From contig JAWKVM010000014.1 of NCBI GenBank assembly GCA_041398025.1, positions 1 through 64,000 on the forward strand: a stretch of 64,000 bases of DNA, given 5' to 3'. Position numbers and translations under genes: made by a program. The notes beneath the pieces were generated by a model, which saw only the letters and a list, made by a program, of their open reading frames with translations, was not told the origin of the DNA and did not search any database. Below are positions 23,261-31,858 of the stretch, piece by piece. How positions within the stretch are numbered: position 1 is the first letter of the stretch; every line of letters starts with the position of its first letter. The stretch comes from JANQPX01 sp041398025 (GTDB lineage Bacteria; Pseudomonadota; Alphaproteobacteria; Geminicoccales; Geminicoccaceae).

Positions 23261-25023
23261 CCGGACAAGCCCTGCCGATCCTGCCGCCGTCCGCCCCCTT
23301 CGCGCCCGACCACATCACCGTGCTCAACAGCGTAATGTCGAGCACCAGCCTCGCCCAGCGCCAATGGCTGGCAGGCTTCCTCGCCGGCTACGAGGCCGCC
23401 AGCGGCACTGCCCCCGCCGCGGCTCCGGCAGCCGCACCTGCGAAAAAGATCCCGTTGACCATCGCCTATGCGACCGACAGCGGCAATTCGGAAGAGGTCG
23501 CGGCGAACGCCAAGAAACTCGCCGCCAAGCAGGGCTTTTCGCCGAAGCTCGTCGACTTCGCGGATGTGTCCGCAGCCGATCTCGCCGGTTCGAAAAATCT
23601 CCTGATCGTCGCCGCGACCTGGGGCGAGGGCGACCCGCCGGAGCGCGCTTCGGAAACCTACGCAGCCCTCATGGCCGACGACGCACCGCGCTTCGACGGG
23701 GTGAATTTTTCCGTGCTGGCCCTCGGCGACAGCTCCTACGTCAATTTCTGCGAAGTCGGGAAACGCTTGGACGAGCGCCTGGAACAGCTCGGCGGCAGCC
23801 GGGCCGCCGACCGAGTCGACGCCGACCTCGACTTCGAACGACCAGCCGCGGGCTGGACCGGCGACGCGCTTGCGCGCATTTCAGAAATCGCAAAGCCCGA
23901 ACCTGCGGCGGAAGTCTTGCCGAGCGCCGAGGTTTTTGATTTTCCGACCTCGGCCTACTCGAAGGCCAACCCGTTCCCGGCCGAGATCACCGAGCTGGTC
24001 AATCTGAACGGCAGCCGCTCCGCCAAGCAGACCTTTCACGTCGAGCTGTCGCTCGAAGGCTCCGGCCTGACCTTCGAGCCTGGCGATGCCATCGGCATCA
24101 TCCCCGAAAATCATGAAGCCATGATTGCCGAAATCATGATGGCGGCAGGCCTTGCCGGCGACAGTGATCTGGAACGCCGTCTGCGTACAGACGTCGACAT
24201 CACCCAGCTCTCCAAGCCCGTCATGGAGGCCTTTAGCAAGGCCAGGCCGAACGCAAAGCTGCAGGAGCTCCTCGAAGGCGACGCCTGGCAGGCCTACTTC
24301 CATGGCCGTCAAATCATTGACCTGCTCACAGACTTCCCAGCGAAGCTGGAAGCGGAGGAGCTTGTCGGCCTGTTCCGAAAGCTGCCGCCGCGTCTCTATT
24401 CGGTGGCGTCTTCCCTGAAGGCCGAGCCCGATCTCGCCCATCTCCTGATCAGCGCCGTCCGCTACGAGAGCTTCGGGCGGGCGCGGGAAGGGGTGGCGTC
24501 CACCTTCGTCGCCGATCGCCACAAGGTCGGCGATCAGCTCAAGGTCTACGTCAAGTCGAACAAGAATTTTCGCCTGCCGGAGGACCCGGATCGCCCCGTC
24601 ATCATGATCGGCCCCGGCACCGGCGTCGCCCCGTTCCGCGCGTTCCTGCAGGAACGTCAAGCCACCGGCGCTGCCGGCAGGAACTGGCTGTTCTTCGGCG
24701 ACCGCAATTATACGCACGACTTCCTCTACCAGCTCGACTGGCAGGACTTCGAGAAGGACGGTGTGCTCGATCGCATTGACGTCGCGTTCTCGCGCGACCA
24801 GCCGGAAAAGATCTACGTGCAGCAGCGCCTGTGGGAGCGGCGCGCCGACCTGTTCGCCTGGCTGGAGGAGGGGGCCGCCCTCTATGTCTGCGGCGACGAG
24901 AAGGCGATGGCCAAGGACGTCGACGCCATGCTGCAGAAGATCATCGCGGAGTCGGGCGCCGACCCCGCGGAGTACGTCAGCAGGCTGAAGAAAGAGCGTC
25001 GTTATCAGCGTGACGTTTACTAG
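23257..25023 (+). CDS. cysJ: Assimilatory sulfite reductase (NADPH) flavoprotein alpha subunit
   Basis: A 588-residue diflavin reductase that carries electrons from NADPH through FAD and FMN to CysI. After a linker rich in Ala and Pro (about residues 47-62), the flavodoxin domain is IAYATDSGNSEEVAANAKKL, with ATWGEGDPPERA and ALGDSSYVNFCEVGKRLDE. The FAD domain has RLYSVASS and EGVASTFVADR; the NADPH domain has MIGPGTGVAPFRAFLQER and CGDEKAMAKDV, ending RRYQRDVY as in other CysJ proteins. It overlaps cobA by four bases and is followed by cysI after 21 bases. Confidence 0.96.
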   Translation: MTGQALPILPPSAPFAPDHITVLNSVMSSTSLAQRQWLAGFLAGYEAASGTAPAAAPAAAPAKKIPLTIAYATDSGNSEEVAANAKKLAAKQGFSPKLVDFADVSAADLAGSKNLLIVAATWGEGDPPERASETYAALMADDAPRFDGVNFSVLALGDSSYVNFCEVGKRLDERLEQLGGSRAADRVDADLDFERPAAGWTGDALARISEIAKPEPAAEVLPSAEVFDFPTSAYSKANPFPAEITELVNLNGSRSAKQTFHVELSLEGSGLTFEPGDAIGIIPENHEAMIAEIMMAAGLAGDSDLERRLRTDVDITQLSKPVMEAFSKARPNAKLQELLEGDAWQAYFHGRQIIDLLTDFPAKLEAEELVGLFRKLPPRLYSVASSLKAEPDLAHLLISAVRYESFGRAREGVASTFVADRHKVGDQLKVYVKSNKNFRLPEDPDRPVIMIGPGTGVAPFRAFLQERQATGAAGRNWLFFGDRNYTHDFLYQLDWQDFEKDGVLDRIDVAFSRDQPEKIYVQQRLWERRADLFAWLEEGAALYVCGDEKAMAKDVDAMLQKIIAESGADPAEYVSRLKKERRYQRDVY

Positions 25024-25044
25024 ATGGTGATTGGAGTCAAAAGA

Positions 25045-26742
25045 ATGTCAGAGAAATTATCGCCCAACGAAGGCATCAAGACGCGCAGCCGCTTTCTTCG
25101 GGGCACGATCACCGAGGGGCTGGAGCGGGTGATCACGGGTGCGCTCGCCGACGACGACACCCAGCTCACCAAGTTCCACGGCACGTATCAACAGGACGAC
25201 CGAGACCTCAGGCCGGAGCGGCGCAAGAAGAAAATGGAGCAGGCCTACAGCTTCATGATTCGCGTGCGCGTGCCCGGCGGGGTGTGCACGCCGGCGCAGT
25301 GGCTGGCGATGGACCAGATCGCGACCGACTATGCCAACGGCACGCTTCGCCTGACCACGCGCCAGGCGTTCCAGTTCCATGGCGTGATCAAGTCCAACCT
25401 GAAGCGCTCGATGCAGGCGATCAACGCCTCGCTGCTCGACACCATCGCCGCCTGCGGCGACGTCAATCGTAACGTCATGTGCAATCCGAATCCGCACCGG
25501 TCGAAGGCGCACGCCGCGGCGCTCGAGACGGCGAAAGACATCAGCGCGCATCTCACGCCGCGCACCGCCGCCTATCACGAGATCTGGCTGAACGGGGAGA
25601 AGGTGGAGGACAGCAAGGCTGACGAAGAACCGATCTACGGCGCCACCTACCTGCCGCGAAAATTCAAGATCGCGGTCGCGGTGCCCCCGGAGAACGATGT
25701 CGACGTCTATGCCCAGGATCTCGCCTTCATCGCGATCACCGGCGAGAAGGACGAGGTCATCGGCTACAACGTCACCGTCGGCGGCGGCATGGGCATGACC
25801 CACGGCGAGCCCGAGACCTATCCGCGCACGGCCGACCTGCTCGGCTTCTGCACGCCGGCGCAGGCGGTCGACGTCGCCGAGAAGGTGGTCACCACCCAGC
25901 GCGACTTCGGCGACCGCGCCAACCGCAAGCATGCGCGCCTCAAATACACCGTCGAGGACATGGGCCTGGACGCGTTTCGGACCGAAGTCGAAAAACGCCT
26001 CGGCTACAAACTGGAAACGCCGCGGACGTTCCGTTTCGAGCATACGGGCGATCGTTATGGCTGGGTGAAGGACCACGCCGGCAAGTGGCACTACACGCTG
26101 TTCATCCAGAACGGTCGGGTCGCCGATCTCGGGGAGCGGCGGCTGCTGGGCGGCCTTCGCGCGATCGCCCATGTGCACAAGGGCGATTTTCGCCTGACCG
26201 CGAACCAGAATGTGATCATCGCGAGCGTGTCTTCGCGGGGTAAAGAAATCGTCGACCGTCTCCTCGACGAGTACGGCCTGTCGTCACCGACGACCGGGCT
26301 TCGGCGGAATGCCATGGCCTGCGTGGCGCTGCCGACCTGCGGGCTCGCTTTGGCCGAGAGCGAGCGCTATCTGCCGGATCTGGTCACGTCGTTGGAGGAG
26401 GTCTTGCGTAAAGCAGGTCTCGCCGATGGTGACATCGTCATTCGCATGACCGGCTGCCCCAATGGCTGTGCCCGTCCCTATCTCGCCGAGATCGGGCTCG
26501 TCGGCCGAGCCCCGGGGACGTACAACCTCTATCTCGGCGCCGCCTTCGACGGCTCCAGGATGAACAAGCTCTACCGCCAGGACGTCGACCATGATGCGAT
26601 CGTCGGCGCGCTGACGCCGCTGCTCGAAGGCTACGCGCAGCAGCGCGAGGAGGGCGAGCGCTTCGGCGATTTCGTGATCCGCAAGGGCGTCATCGCGGCG
26701 AGCGGCAATGGTGCGGCGTTTCACGCGGACGTTGCGGCCTAG
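25045..26742 (+). CDS. cysI: Assimilatory sulfite reductase hemoprotein beta subunit
   Basis: A 565-residue siroheme/4Fe-4S enzyme that reduces sulfite to sulfide with six electrons. The ATG at 25045 is preferred: GGAG lies eight bases upstream, and SEKLSPNEGIKTRSRFLRGT is the usual CysI N-terminus; the frame opens at 25024. It shows LRLTTRQAFQFHGVIKSNLK, the cofactor ligands MACVALPTCGLALAES and MTGCPNGCARPY (the four-Cys pattern), and the C-terminal LYLGAAFDGSRMNKLY. It is the last gene of the operon; no clear intrinsic terminator follows. Confidence 0.96.
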   Translation: MSEKLSPNEGIKTRSRFLRGTITEGLERVITGALADDDTQLTKFHGTYQQDDRDLRPERRKKKMEQAYSFMIRVRVPGGVCTPAQWLAMDQIATDYANGTLRLTTRQAFQFHGVIKSNLKRSMQAINASLLDTIAACGDVNRNVMCNPNPHRSKAHAAALETAKDISAHLTPRTAAYHEIWLNGEKVEDSKADEEPIYGATYLPRKFKIAVAVPPENDVDVYAQDLAFIAITGEKDEVIGYNVTVGGGMGMTHGEPETYPRTADLLGFCTPAQAVDVAEKVVTTQRDFGDRANRKHARLKYTVEDMGLDAFRTEVEKRLGYKLETPRTFRFEHTGDRYGWVKDHAGKWHYTLFIQNGRVADLGERRLLGGLRAIAHVHKGDFRLTANQNVIIASVSSRGKEIVDRLLDEYGLSSPTTGLRRNAMACVALPTCGLALAESERYLPDLVTSLEEVLRKAGLADGDIVIRMTGCPNGCARPYLAEIGLVGRAPGTYNLYLGAAFDGSRMNKLYRQDVDHDAIVGALTPLLEGYAQQREEGERFGDFVIRKGVIAASGNGAAFHADVAA

Positions 26743-27168
26743 CCGCATCATCGCCTGACGCGCGAGCGCCGATTTCACATGCGGCATCTGCGCACATTGT
26801 TCGCAAAGGGCGCTTGATCGTCGCACGACGGCGTCACGCCGGTCATTGGCGGTAGCCTCCGGCGTCACGGGCTGTTATGCCAGAAAGCGCGAGGGACCGT
26901 TCGGCGAAAGGTGTTGACCCTGAACCCTTTCGTCGGGTCATCCCTGGCTGCAGACGGCATGCCGTTGCCGGTGGGCGCACGTCACCCACGCGTGTTCTCG
27001 ACGAGCCAGGATCTCGCCTGCCGTGTATGCCGCACTGCAGCGAACGAGGCTTGCGCGTGGACCGCCGAGGGTGCTACCACTGCGCGCAAATTCGATGATC
27101 TATCCTTGCCGCGTTGTGACCGGTAACGTGTCGCACGGATTGGATCGAAGCACAGAGATCGTGACGAT
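26743..27168. other. 426-bp spacer before the nuo operon, no gene seen
   Basis: Lies between cysI and nuoA, both on plus. I see no convincing gene: two short plus frames here lack ribosome-binding sites and protein-like composition. It should contain the complex I promoter, but I could not choose a -35/-10 pair with confidence. A hairpin-prone stretch (CGTCACGCCGG...CCGGCGTCACGG, about 26834-26871) lies near its left side. Confidence 0.5.
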
Positions 27169-27534
27169 ATGAGCGCGCTGCTTATCGACTACCTGCCCAT
27201 CCTGATCTTCCTGGGGATCGCACTCGCGCTTGGCGGCATCATCCTGATCGCCACCTACATCCTTGCGCGCCAGCGGCCGGACACCGAGAAGCTGTCGCCC
27301 TATGAGTGCGGCTTCGAACCGTTCGAGGATGCGCGCGGCCGCTTCGACGTGCGCTTCTATCTGGTCGCCATCCTCTTCATCATCTTCGATCTCGAGGTCG
27401 CCTTCCTGTTTCCCTGGGCGGTGTCGCTCGGCAATATCGGGCTGTTCGGCTTCTGGTCGATGATGGTGTTCCTCGGCGTGCTGACCATCGGCTTCATCTA
27501 TGAATGGAAGAAGGGGGCGCTGGAATGGGAGTGA
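27169..27534 (+). CDS. nuoA: NADH-quinone oxidoreductase subunit A
   Basis: First gene of the complex I operon; 121 residues, three transmembrane helices, with the matrix-side loop KLSPYECGFEPFEDARGRFD whose Cys lies near the quinone site, and the second-helix block FYLVAILFIIFDLEVAFLFP. Ends YEWKKGALEWE as usual. Its last codons overlap the nuoB start (ATG at 27525), giving coupled translation. Confidence 0.97.
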   Translation: MSALLIDYLPILIFLGIALALGGIILIATYILARQRPDTEKLSPYECGFEPFEDARGRFDVRFYLVAILFIIFDLEVAFLFPWAVSLGNIGLFGFWSMMVFLGVLTIGFIYEWKKGALEWE

Positions 27535-28067
27535 CGACCGACGCCGGGGCCCTGGCGCGCACCGAAGGCCGGGACGACCGGCTGTTCGAGGAGGTCAATC
27601 AGAGCCTTCAGGACAAGGGCTTCATCGTCACCTCGGCGGAAAAGCTGGTGAACTGGGCGCGTGCCGGCTCCATGTGGCCGATGACCTTCGGTCTGGCCTG
27701 CTGCGCGGTCGAGATGATGCACGCCGCGGCCAGCCGCTACGATCTCGACCGCCTCGGCATGGTCTTTCGCCCGAGCCCGCGGCAATCCGACGTGATGATC
27801 GTCGCCGGCACGCTCTGCAACAAGATGGCGCCCGCTCTGCGCAAGGTCTACGACCAGATGCCGGAGCCGCGCTACGTCATCTCCATGGGCTCCTGCGCCA
27901 ATGGCGGCGGCTATTATCACTATTCCTATTCCGTGGTGCGCGGCTGCGACCGCATCGTGCCGGTCGACATCTACGTGCCCGGCTGCCCGCCGACCGCAGA
28001 AGCGCTGGTCTACGGCATCCTGCTGCTGCAGCGGAAGATCCAGCGATCCGGGACGCTTGCGCGATGA
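27525..28067 (+). CDS. nuoB: NADH-quinone oxidoreductase subunit B
   Basis: Carries cluster N2, the last iron-sulfur centre before quinone; 180 residues. The cluster ligands are visible as FGLACCAVEMM (adjacent Cys pair), MGSCANGGG and YVPGCPPTAE. The ATG at 27525 has a GGGGG element eight bases upstream; an earlier in-frame ATG at 27504 lies inside nuoA and is less likely. It overlaps nuoA by ten bases. Confidence 0.97.
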   Translation: MGVTTDAGALARTEGRDDRLFEEVNQSLQDKGFIVTSAEKLVNWARAGSMWPMTFGLACCAVEMMHAAASRYDLDRLGMVFRPSPRQSDVMIVAGTLCNKMAPALRKVYDQMPEPRYVISMGSCANGGGYYHYSYSVVRGCDRIVPVDIYVPGCPPTAEALVYGILLLQRKIQRSGTLAR

Positions 28068-28114
28068 CGGTTCCTTGGATCAACCGGCACCCCGCCGACA
28101 ACCGGATCAGGTGA
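28064..28114 (+). CDS. Tiny ORF overlapping the nuoB stop (16 aa), doubtful
   Basis: An ATG overlapping the nuoB TGA (ATGA) opens a 16-codon frame reading MTVPWINRHPADNRIR, which fills most of the 51-bp gap before nuoC. It could help pass ribosomes to nuoC. There is no independent evidence that it is translated, and chance is a good explanation at this length. Confidence 0.2.
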   Translation: MTVPWINRHPADNRIR

Positions 28115-28118
28115 GCGC

Positions 28119-28772
28119 ATGGCTGTTGCAACACTGGCGGAACGCGAGCAGGCGCTCGGCGAGCTGAACGACGACATCCTCGCTTCGCTGGAAGGCGCCG
28201 TCATCAGTTCGACGATCGATCGCGGCGAGCTGACGCTGACCATTCAGCCCGCGTCGATCATCAGGGTGCTCACCTATCTGCGTGACGACACCAACTGCCT
28301 GTTCACCATGCTGGTCGATGTCTGCGGCGTCGACTATCCCGAGCGCGAGCAGCGTTTCGAGGTGGTCTATCACCTGCTGTCGGTCCGCCAGAACCAGCGC
28401 ATCCGCGTCAAGCTCTCGACCGATGAGGCCACACCGGTGCCGTCCGTCTACGGCGTGTTCCGCTCCGCTCTTTGGTTCGAGCGCGAGGCCTGGGACCTCT
28501 ACGGCATCTTCTTTTCCGATCATCCCGACCTTCGGCGCATCCTCACCGACTACGGCTTCAACGGCCATCCGCTCAGGAAGGACTTTCCGCAGACCGGCTA
28601 TGTCGAGGTGCGCTACGACGATGAGCAGAAGCGGGTGGTCTACGAGCCGGTGCAGCTTCGCCAGGACTGGCGGAGCTTCGATTTCCTCTCCCCCTGGGAG
28701 GGCGCGCATGACCTGCTGCCGGGCGACGAGAAGGCGCCCCCCGCCTCTCCAAATGCGCCCAAGCCGAGCTGA
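28119..28772 (+). CDS. nuoC: NADH-quinone oxidoreductase subunit C
   Basis: Hydrophilic peripheral-arm subunit, 217 residues, lining the quinone pocket together with NuoD. The 30-kDa subunit signature is present: WFEREAWDLYGIFFSDHPDL and RRILTDYGFNGHPLRKDFPQ. The C-terminal YEPVQLRQDWRSFDF then a Pro/Ala-rich tail are typical of alphaproteobacteria. It is not fused to nuoD, which starts 11 bases later. Confidence 0.97.
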   Translation: MAVATLAEREQALGELNDDILASLEGAVISSTIDRGELTLTIQPASIIRVLTYLRDDTNCLFTMLVDVCGVDYPEREQRFEVVYHLLSVRQNQRIRVKLSTDEATPVPSVYGVFRSALWFEREAWDLYGIFFSDHPDLRRILTDYGFNGHPLRKDFPQTGYVEVRYDDEQKRVVYEPVQLRQDWRSFDFLSPWEGAHDLLPGDEKAPPASPNAPKPS

Positions 28773-28783
28773 GCGGATCTGAC

Positions 28784-29962
28784 ATGGCAGACGTCGAGCT
28801 TCAAACCTACACGATCAATTTCGGACCGCAGCATCCTGCGGCGCATGGCGTGCTGCGCCTGGTGCTCGAGCTGGACGGCGAGGTGGTCGAGCGTGCCGAT
28901 CCGCATATCGGCCTTTTGCATCGCGGCACCGAGAAGCTGATCGAATATCGTCCTTACGTGCAGAGCGTCGGTTATTTCGACCGGCTCGACTACGTCTCGA
29001 TGATGTGTCAGGAGCACGCCTATGTGCGCGCCATCGAGAAGCTGCTCGGCATCCAGGTGCCGGAGCGCGCGCAATATATCCGGGTGCTGTTCTCCGAGCT
29101 CACCCGCATCATGAACCACCTCCTGAACATCACCACCATGGCGCTCGACATCGGCGCCATGACCCCGCTGCTCTGGGGCTTCGAGGAGCGGGAAAAGCTG
29201 ATGGAGTTCTATGAGCGCGTCTCGGGTGCGCGCATGCACGCCAACTATTTCCGTCCGGGCGGCGTGGCGCGCGACCTGCCGGCGGGCCTCGCCGAGGACA
29301 TCCAGGCCTGGACCCGGACCTTCCCCAAGGTCATGGACGATATCGAGCGGCTCTTGAACGACAACCGCATCTTCCGCCAGCGCACCGTCGACATCGGCGT
29401 CGTGGATGCCGAGGAAGCCCTCGATCTCGGCTTCACCGGCCCGATGCTGCGTGCCTCCGGCGTCGCCTGGGATATCAGAAAGGCCGAGCCCTACGAAGTT
29501 TACGAGAAAATGGATTTCGACGTGCCCATCGGCAAGAACGGCGACTGCTTCGACCGTTACCTCTGCCGCATGGCCGAAGTTCGGGAAAGCCTGAAGATCA
29601 TCGACCAGTGCCTGCGCGAGATGCCGGAAGGGCCGATCAAGCTGCAGGATCAGAAGATCACGCCCCCCAAGCGCAGCGAGCTCAAGCGCTCGATGGAAGC
29701 CCTGATCCATCACTTCAAGCTCTACACCGAAGGCTTTCACGTGCCGGAAGGCGAGGTCTACGCCGCGGTCGAGGCGCCCAAGGGCGAGTTCGGCGTCTAT
29801 CTCGTTTCCGACGGCACCAACAAGCCCTATCGCTGCAAGATCCGCGCCCCCGGCTTCGCCCATCTCGCCGCCCTCGATCCGGTCTCGAAAGGCCACATGC
29901 TGCCGGACATCCCGGCGATCATCGGCGCCATGGACATCGTCTTCGGAGAAATCGATCGATGA
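28784..29962 (+). CDS. nuoD: NADH-quinone oxidoreductase subunit D
   Basis: The 49-kDa quinone-binding subunit, 392 residues, related to the large subunit of NiFe hydrogenases but without metal ligands. It has INFGPQHPAAHGVLRLVLEL with the quinone-site His, PHIGLLHRGTEKLIEYR, and the closing FAHLAALDPVSKGHMLPD and DIVFGEIDR. Its stop overlaps the nuoE start (ATGA). Confidence 0.98.
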   Translation: MADVELQTYTINFGPQHPAAHGVLRLVLELDGEVVERADPHIGLLHRGTEKLIEYRPYVQSVGYFDRLDYVSMMCQEHAYVRAIEKLLGIQVPERAQYIRVLFSELTRIMNHLLNITTMALDIGAMTPLLWGFEEREKLMEFYERVSGARMHANYFRPGGVARDLPAGLAEDIQAWTRTFPKVMDDIERLLNDNRIFRQRTVDIGVVDAEEALDLGFTGPMLRASGVAWDIRKAEPYEVYEKMDFDVPIGKNGDCFDRYLCRMAEVRESLKIIDQCLREMPEGPIKLQDQKITPPKRSELKRSMEALIHHFKLYTEGFHVPEGEVYAAVEAPKGEFGVYLVSDGTNKPYRCKIRAPGFAHLAALDPVSKGHMLPDIPAIIGAMDIVFGEIDR

Positions 29963-30573
29963 AAGAAGGCAGCGCCTTCAGCTTCACCAAAGAGAACGAA
30001 GCGGAGGTCCAAAAAATCCTCGCCCGCTACCCCGAGGGCCGTCAGCAGAGCGCCGTGCTGCCGCTGCTCGCCCTCGCCCAGAAGCAGGCGGGCGGCTGGC
30101 TGCCGACCGACGTCATGAACTACGTCGCCGATCGTCTCGGCATGCCCTATATCCGCGTCTACGAGGTCGCCTCCTTCTACGACATGTACAACACCGAGCC
30201 GGTGGGGCGGATTCAGGTCAGAGCGTGCACGACCACACCGTGCTGGCTCTGCGGCTCCGATGACGTGGTGCGCGCCTGCAAGGACGAACTCGGCATCGGC
30301 ATCGGCGAGAGCACCGAGGACGGCAAGTTCTTCCTGCGCGAATTCGAATGCCTGGGTGCCTGCGCCAACGCCCCGATCCTCTGGGTCGACGACGATTTTT
30401 TCGAGGATCTCGACTACGACAGCACGCGGAAAATCCTGGCGGATCTGAAAGCCGGCAAGCAACCAAAGCCAGGATCGGCCCGATCCCGACAGGGCTCGAT
30501 GCCGATCGAGGGACGCACCACGCTGCAATCGATGGCAGCTGAAGGTGGGGTGAAAGAGGGCGGGGACGACTGA
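29959..30573 (+). CDS. nuoE: NADH-quinone oxidoreductase subunit E
   Basis: The 24-kDa subunit with 2Fe-2S cluster N1a; 204 residues. The thioredoxin-like domain has ligands ACTTTPCWLCGS and ECLGACANAP. An alphaproteobacterial C-terminal tail (about residues 165-204, rich in Lys, Gly, Ser) follows. The ATG at 29959 overlaps the nuoD stop by four bases; the nuoF ATG overlaps its own stop by one base. Confidence 0.97.
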   Translation: MKEGSAFSFTKENEAEVQKILARYPEGRQQSAVLPLLALAQKQAGGWLPTDVMNYVADRLGMPYIRVYEVASFYDMYNTEPVGRIQVRACTTTPCWLCGSDDVVRACKDELGIGIGESTEDGKFFLREFECLGACANAPILWVDDDFFEDLDYDSTRKILADLKAGKQPKPGSARSRQGSMPIEGRTTLQSMAAEGGVKEGGDD

Positions 30574-31856
30574 TGCTGCAGGACAAGGACCGCATCTTCA
30601 CCAATCTCTACGGTGATCAGTCGCCGGGCCTGGACGCCGCCAGAAAGCGCGGCGACTGGGACGGCACGAAACAGCTGATCGAGCTCGGCCGCGAGAAGAT
30701 CGTCGAGGAAATCAAGGCCTCCGGCCTGCGCGGCCGCGGCGGCGCCGGCTTTCCGACCGGCCTCAAATGGTCCTTCATGCCGAAGCAGACCGACGGCGGC
30801 CCGGTCTATCTCGTGGTCAATGCCGACGAGAGCGAGCCCGGCACCTGCAAGGACCGGGAGATCATGCGCCATGACCCGCACAAGCTGGTCGAAGGCTGCC
30901 TGATCGCCGGCTTTGCCATGGGCTGCACCGCCGCCTATATCTACATCCGCGGCGAGTTCATTCGCGAAGCCGAAGCGCTGCAGCGCGCCATCGACGAGGC
31001 CTATGACGCCGGGCTGATCGGCAAGAACGCCGCCGGCTCCGGCTATGACTACGACGTCTTCCTGCATCGCGGCGCCGGCGCCTATATCTGCGGCGAGGAG
31101 ACGGCGCTGCTGGAGAGCCTCGAAGGCAAGAAGGGCCAGCCGCGCATGAAGCCGCCTTTCCCGGCGGCCGTCGGCCTCTATGGCCGGCCGACCACGGTGA
31201 ACAATGTCGAGACCATCGCGGTCAGCCCCACCATCCTGCGGCGCGGCGCCTCCTGGTTCGCGAGCTTCGGCCGCCCGAAGAACGAGGGCACCAAGGTCTA
31301 CTGCATCTCCGGCCACGTCAATCAGCCCTGCGTGGTCGAGGACGCCATGGGTATCCCGCTGAAGGAGCTGATCGAAAAGCATGCGGGCGGCGTGCGCGGT
31401 GGCTGGGATAATCTTCTGGGTATCATCCCAGGCGGTTCTTCAGTGCCAGTCATCCCGCGAAAGATCTGCGACGACGTGCTGATGGACTTCGACGCCCTGC
31501 GCGAGGTGCAGAGCGGTCTCGGCACCGCCGGCGTGATCGTCATGGACAAGTCCACCGACATCGTGAAAGCGATCGCGCGTCTTTCCAAATTCTACATGCA
31601 TGAGAGCTGCGGCCAGTGCACGCCCTGCCGCGAGGGCACCGGCTGGCTCTACCGCATGCTGACCCGCCTCGGCGAGGGCAGGGGCGAGCTCAAGGAGCTC
31701 GATCTCCTGCAGGAAGTCACCAAGGAGATCGAAGGCCACACCATCTGCGCGCTCGGCGACGCCGCCGCCTGGCCGGTGCAGGGCCTGCTTCGCCATTTCC
31801 GCCCGGAGCTGGAGCGAAGGCTTAAAGAGATGCAGGGTTCGGAGAGGGCCGCCTGA
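30573..31856 (+). CDS. nuoF: NADH-quinone oxidoreductase subunit F
   Basis: NADH- and FMN-binding 51-kDa subunit, 427 residues, where NADH is oxidised. GLRGRGGAGFPTGLKWSFM binds NADH, NADESEPGTCKDREIM binds FMN, and cluster N3 is bound by ESCGQCTPCREG and the later HTICALGDAAAWP Cys. Complete and uninterrupted. Confidence 0.98.
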   Translation: MLQDKDRIFTNLYGDQSPGLDAARKRGDWDGTKQLIELGREKIVEEIKASGLRGRGGAGFPTGLKWSFMPKQTDGGPVYLVVNADESEPGTCKDREIMRHDPHKLVEGCLIAGFAMGCTAAYIYIRGEFIREAEALQRAIDEAYDAGLIGKNAAGSGYDYDVFLHRGAGAYICGEETALLESLEGKKGQPRMKPPFPAAVGLYGRPTTVNNVETIAVSPTILRRGASWFASFGRPKNEGTKVYCISGHVNQPCVVEDAMGIPLKELIEKHAGGVRGGWDNLLGIIPGGSSVPVIPRKICDDVLMDFDALREVQSGLGTAGVIVMDKSTDIVKAIARLSKFYMHESCGQCTPCREGTGWLYRMLTRLGEGRGELKELDLLQEVTKEIEGHTICALGDAAAWPVQGLLRHFRPELERRLKEMQGSERAA

Positions 31857-31858
31857 GC

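Noticed and set aside
26877..27126. Two short plus-strand ORFs before nuoA
   Set aside because: They overlap each other, lack good ribosome-binding sites and have random composition.
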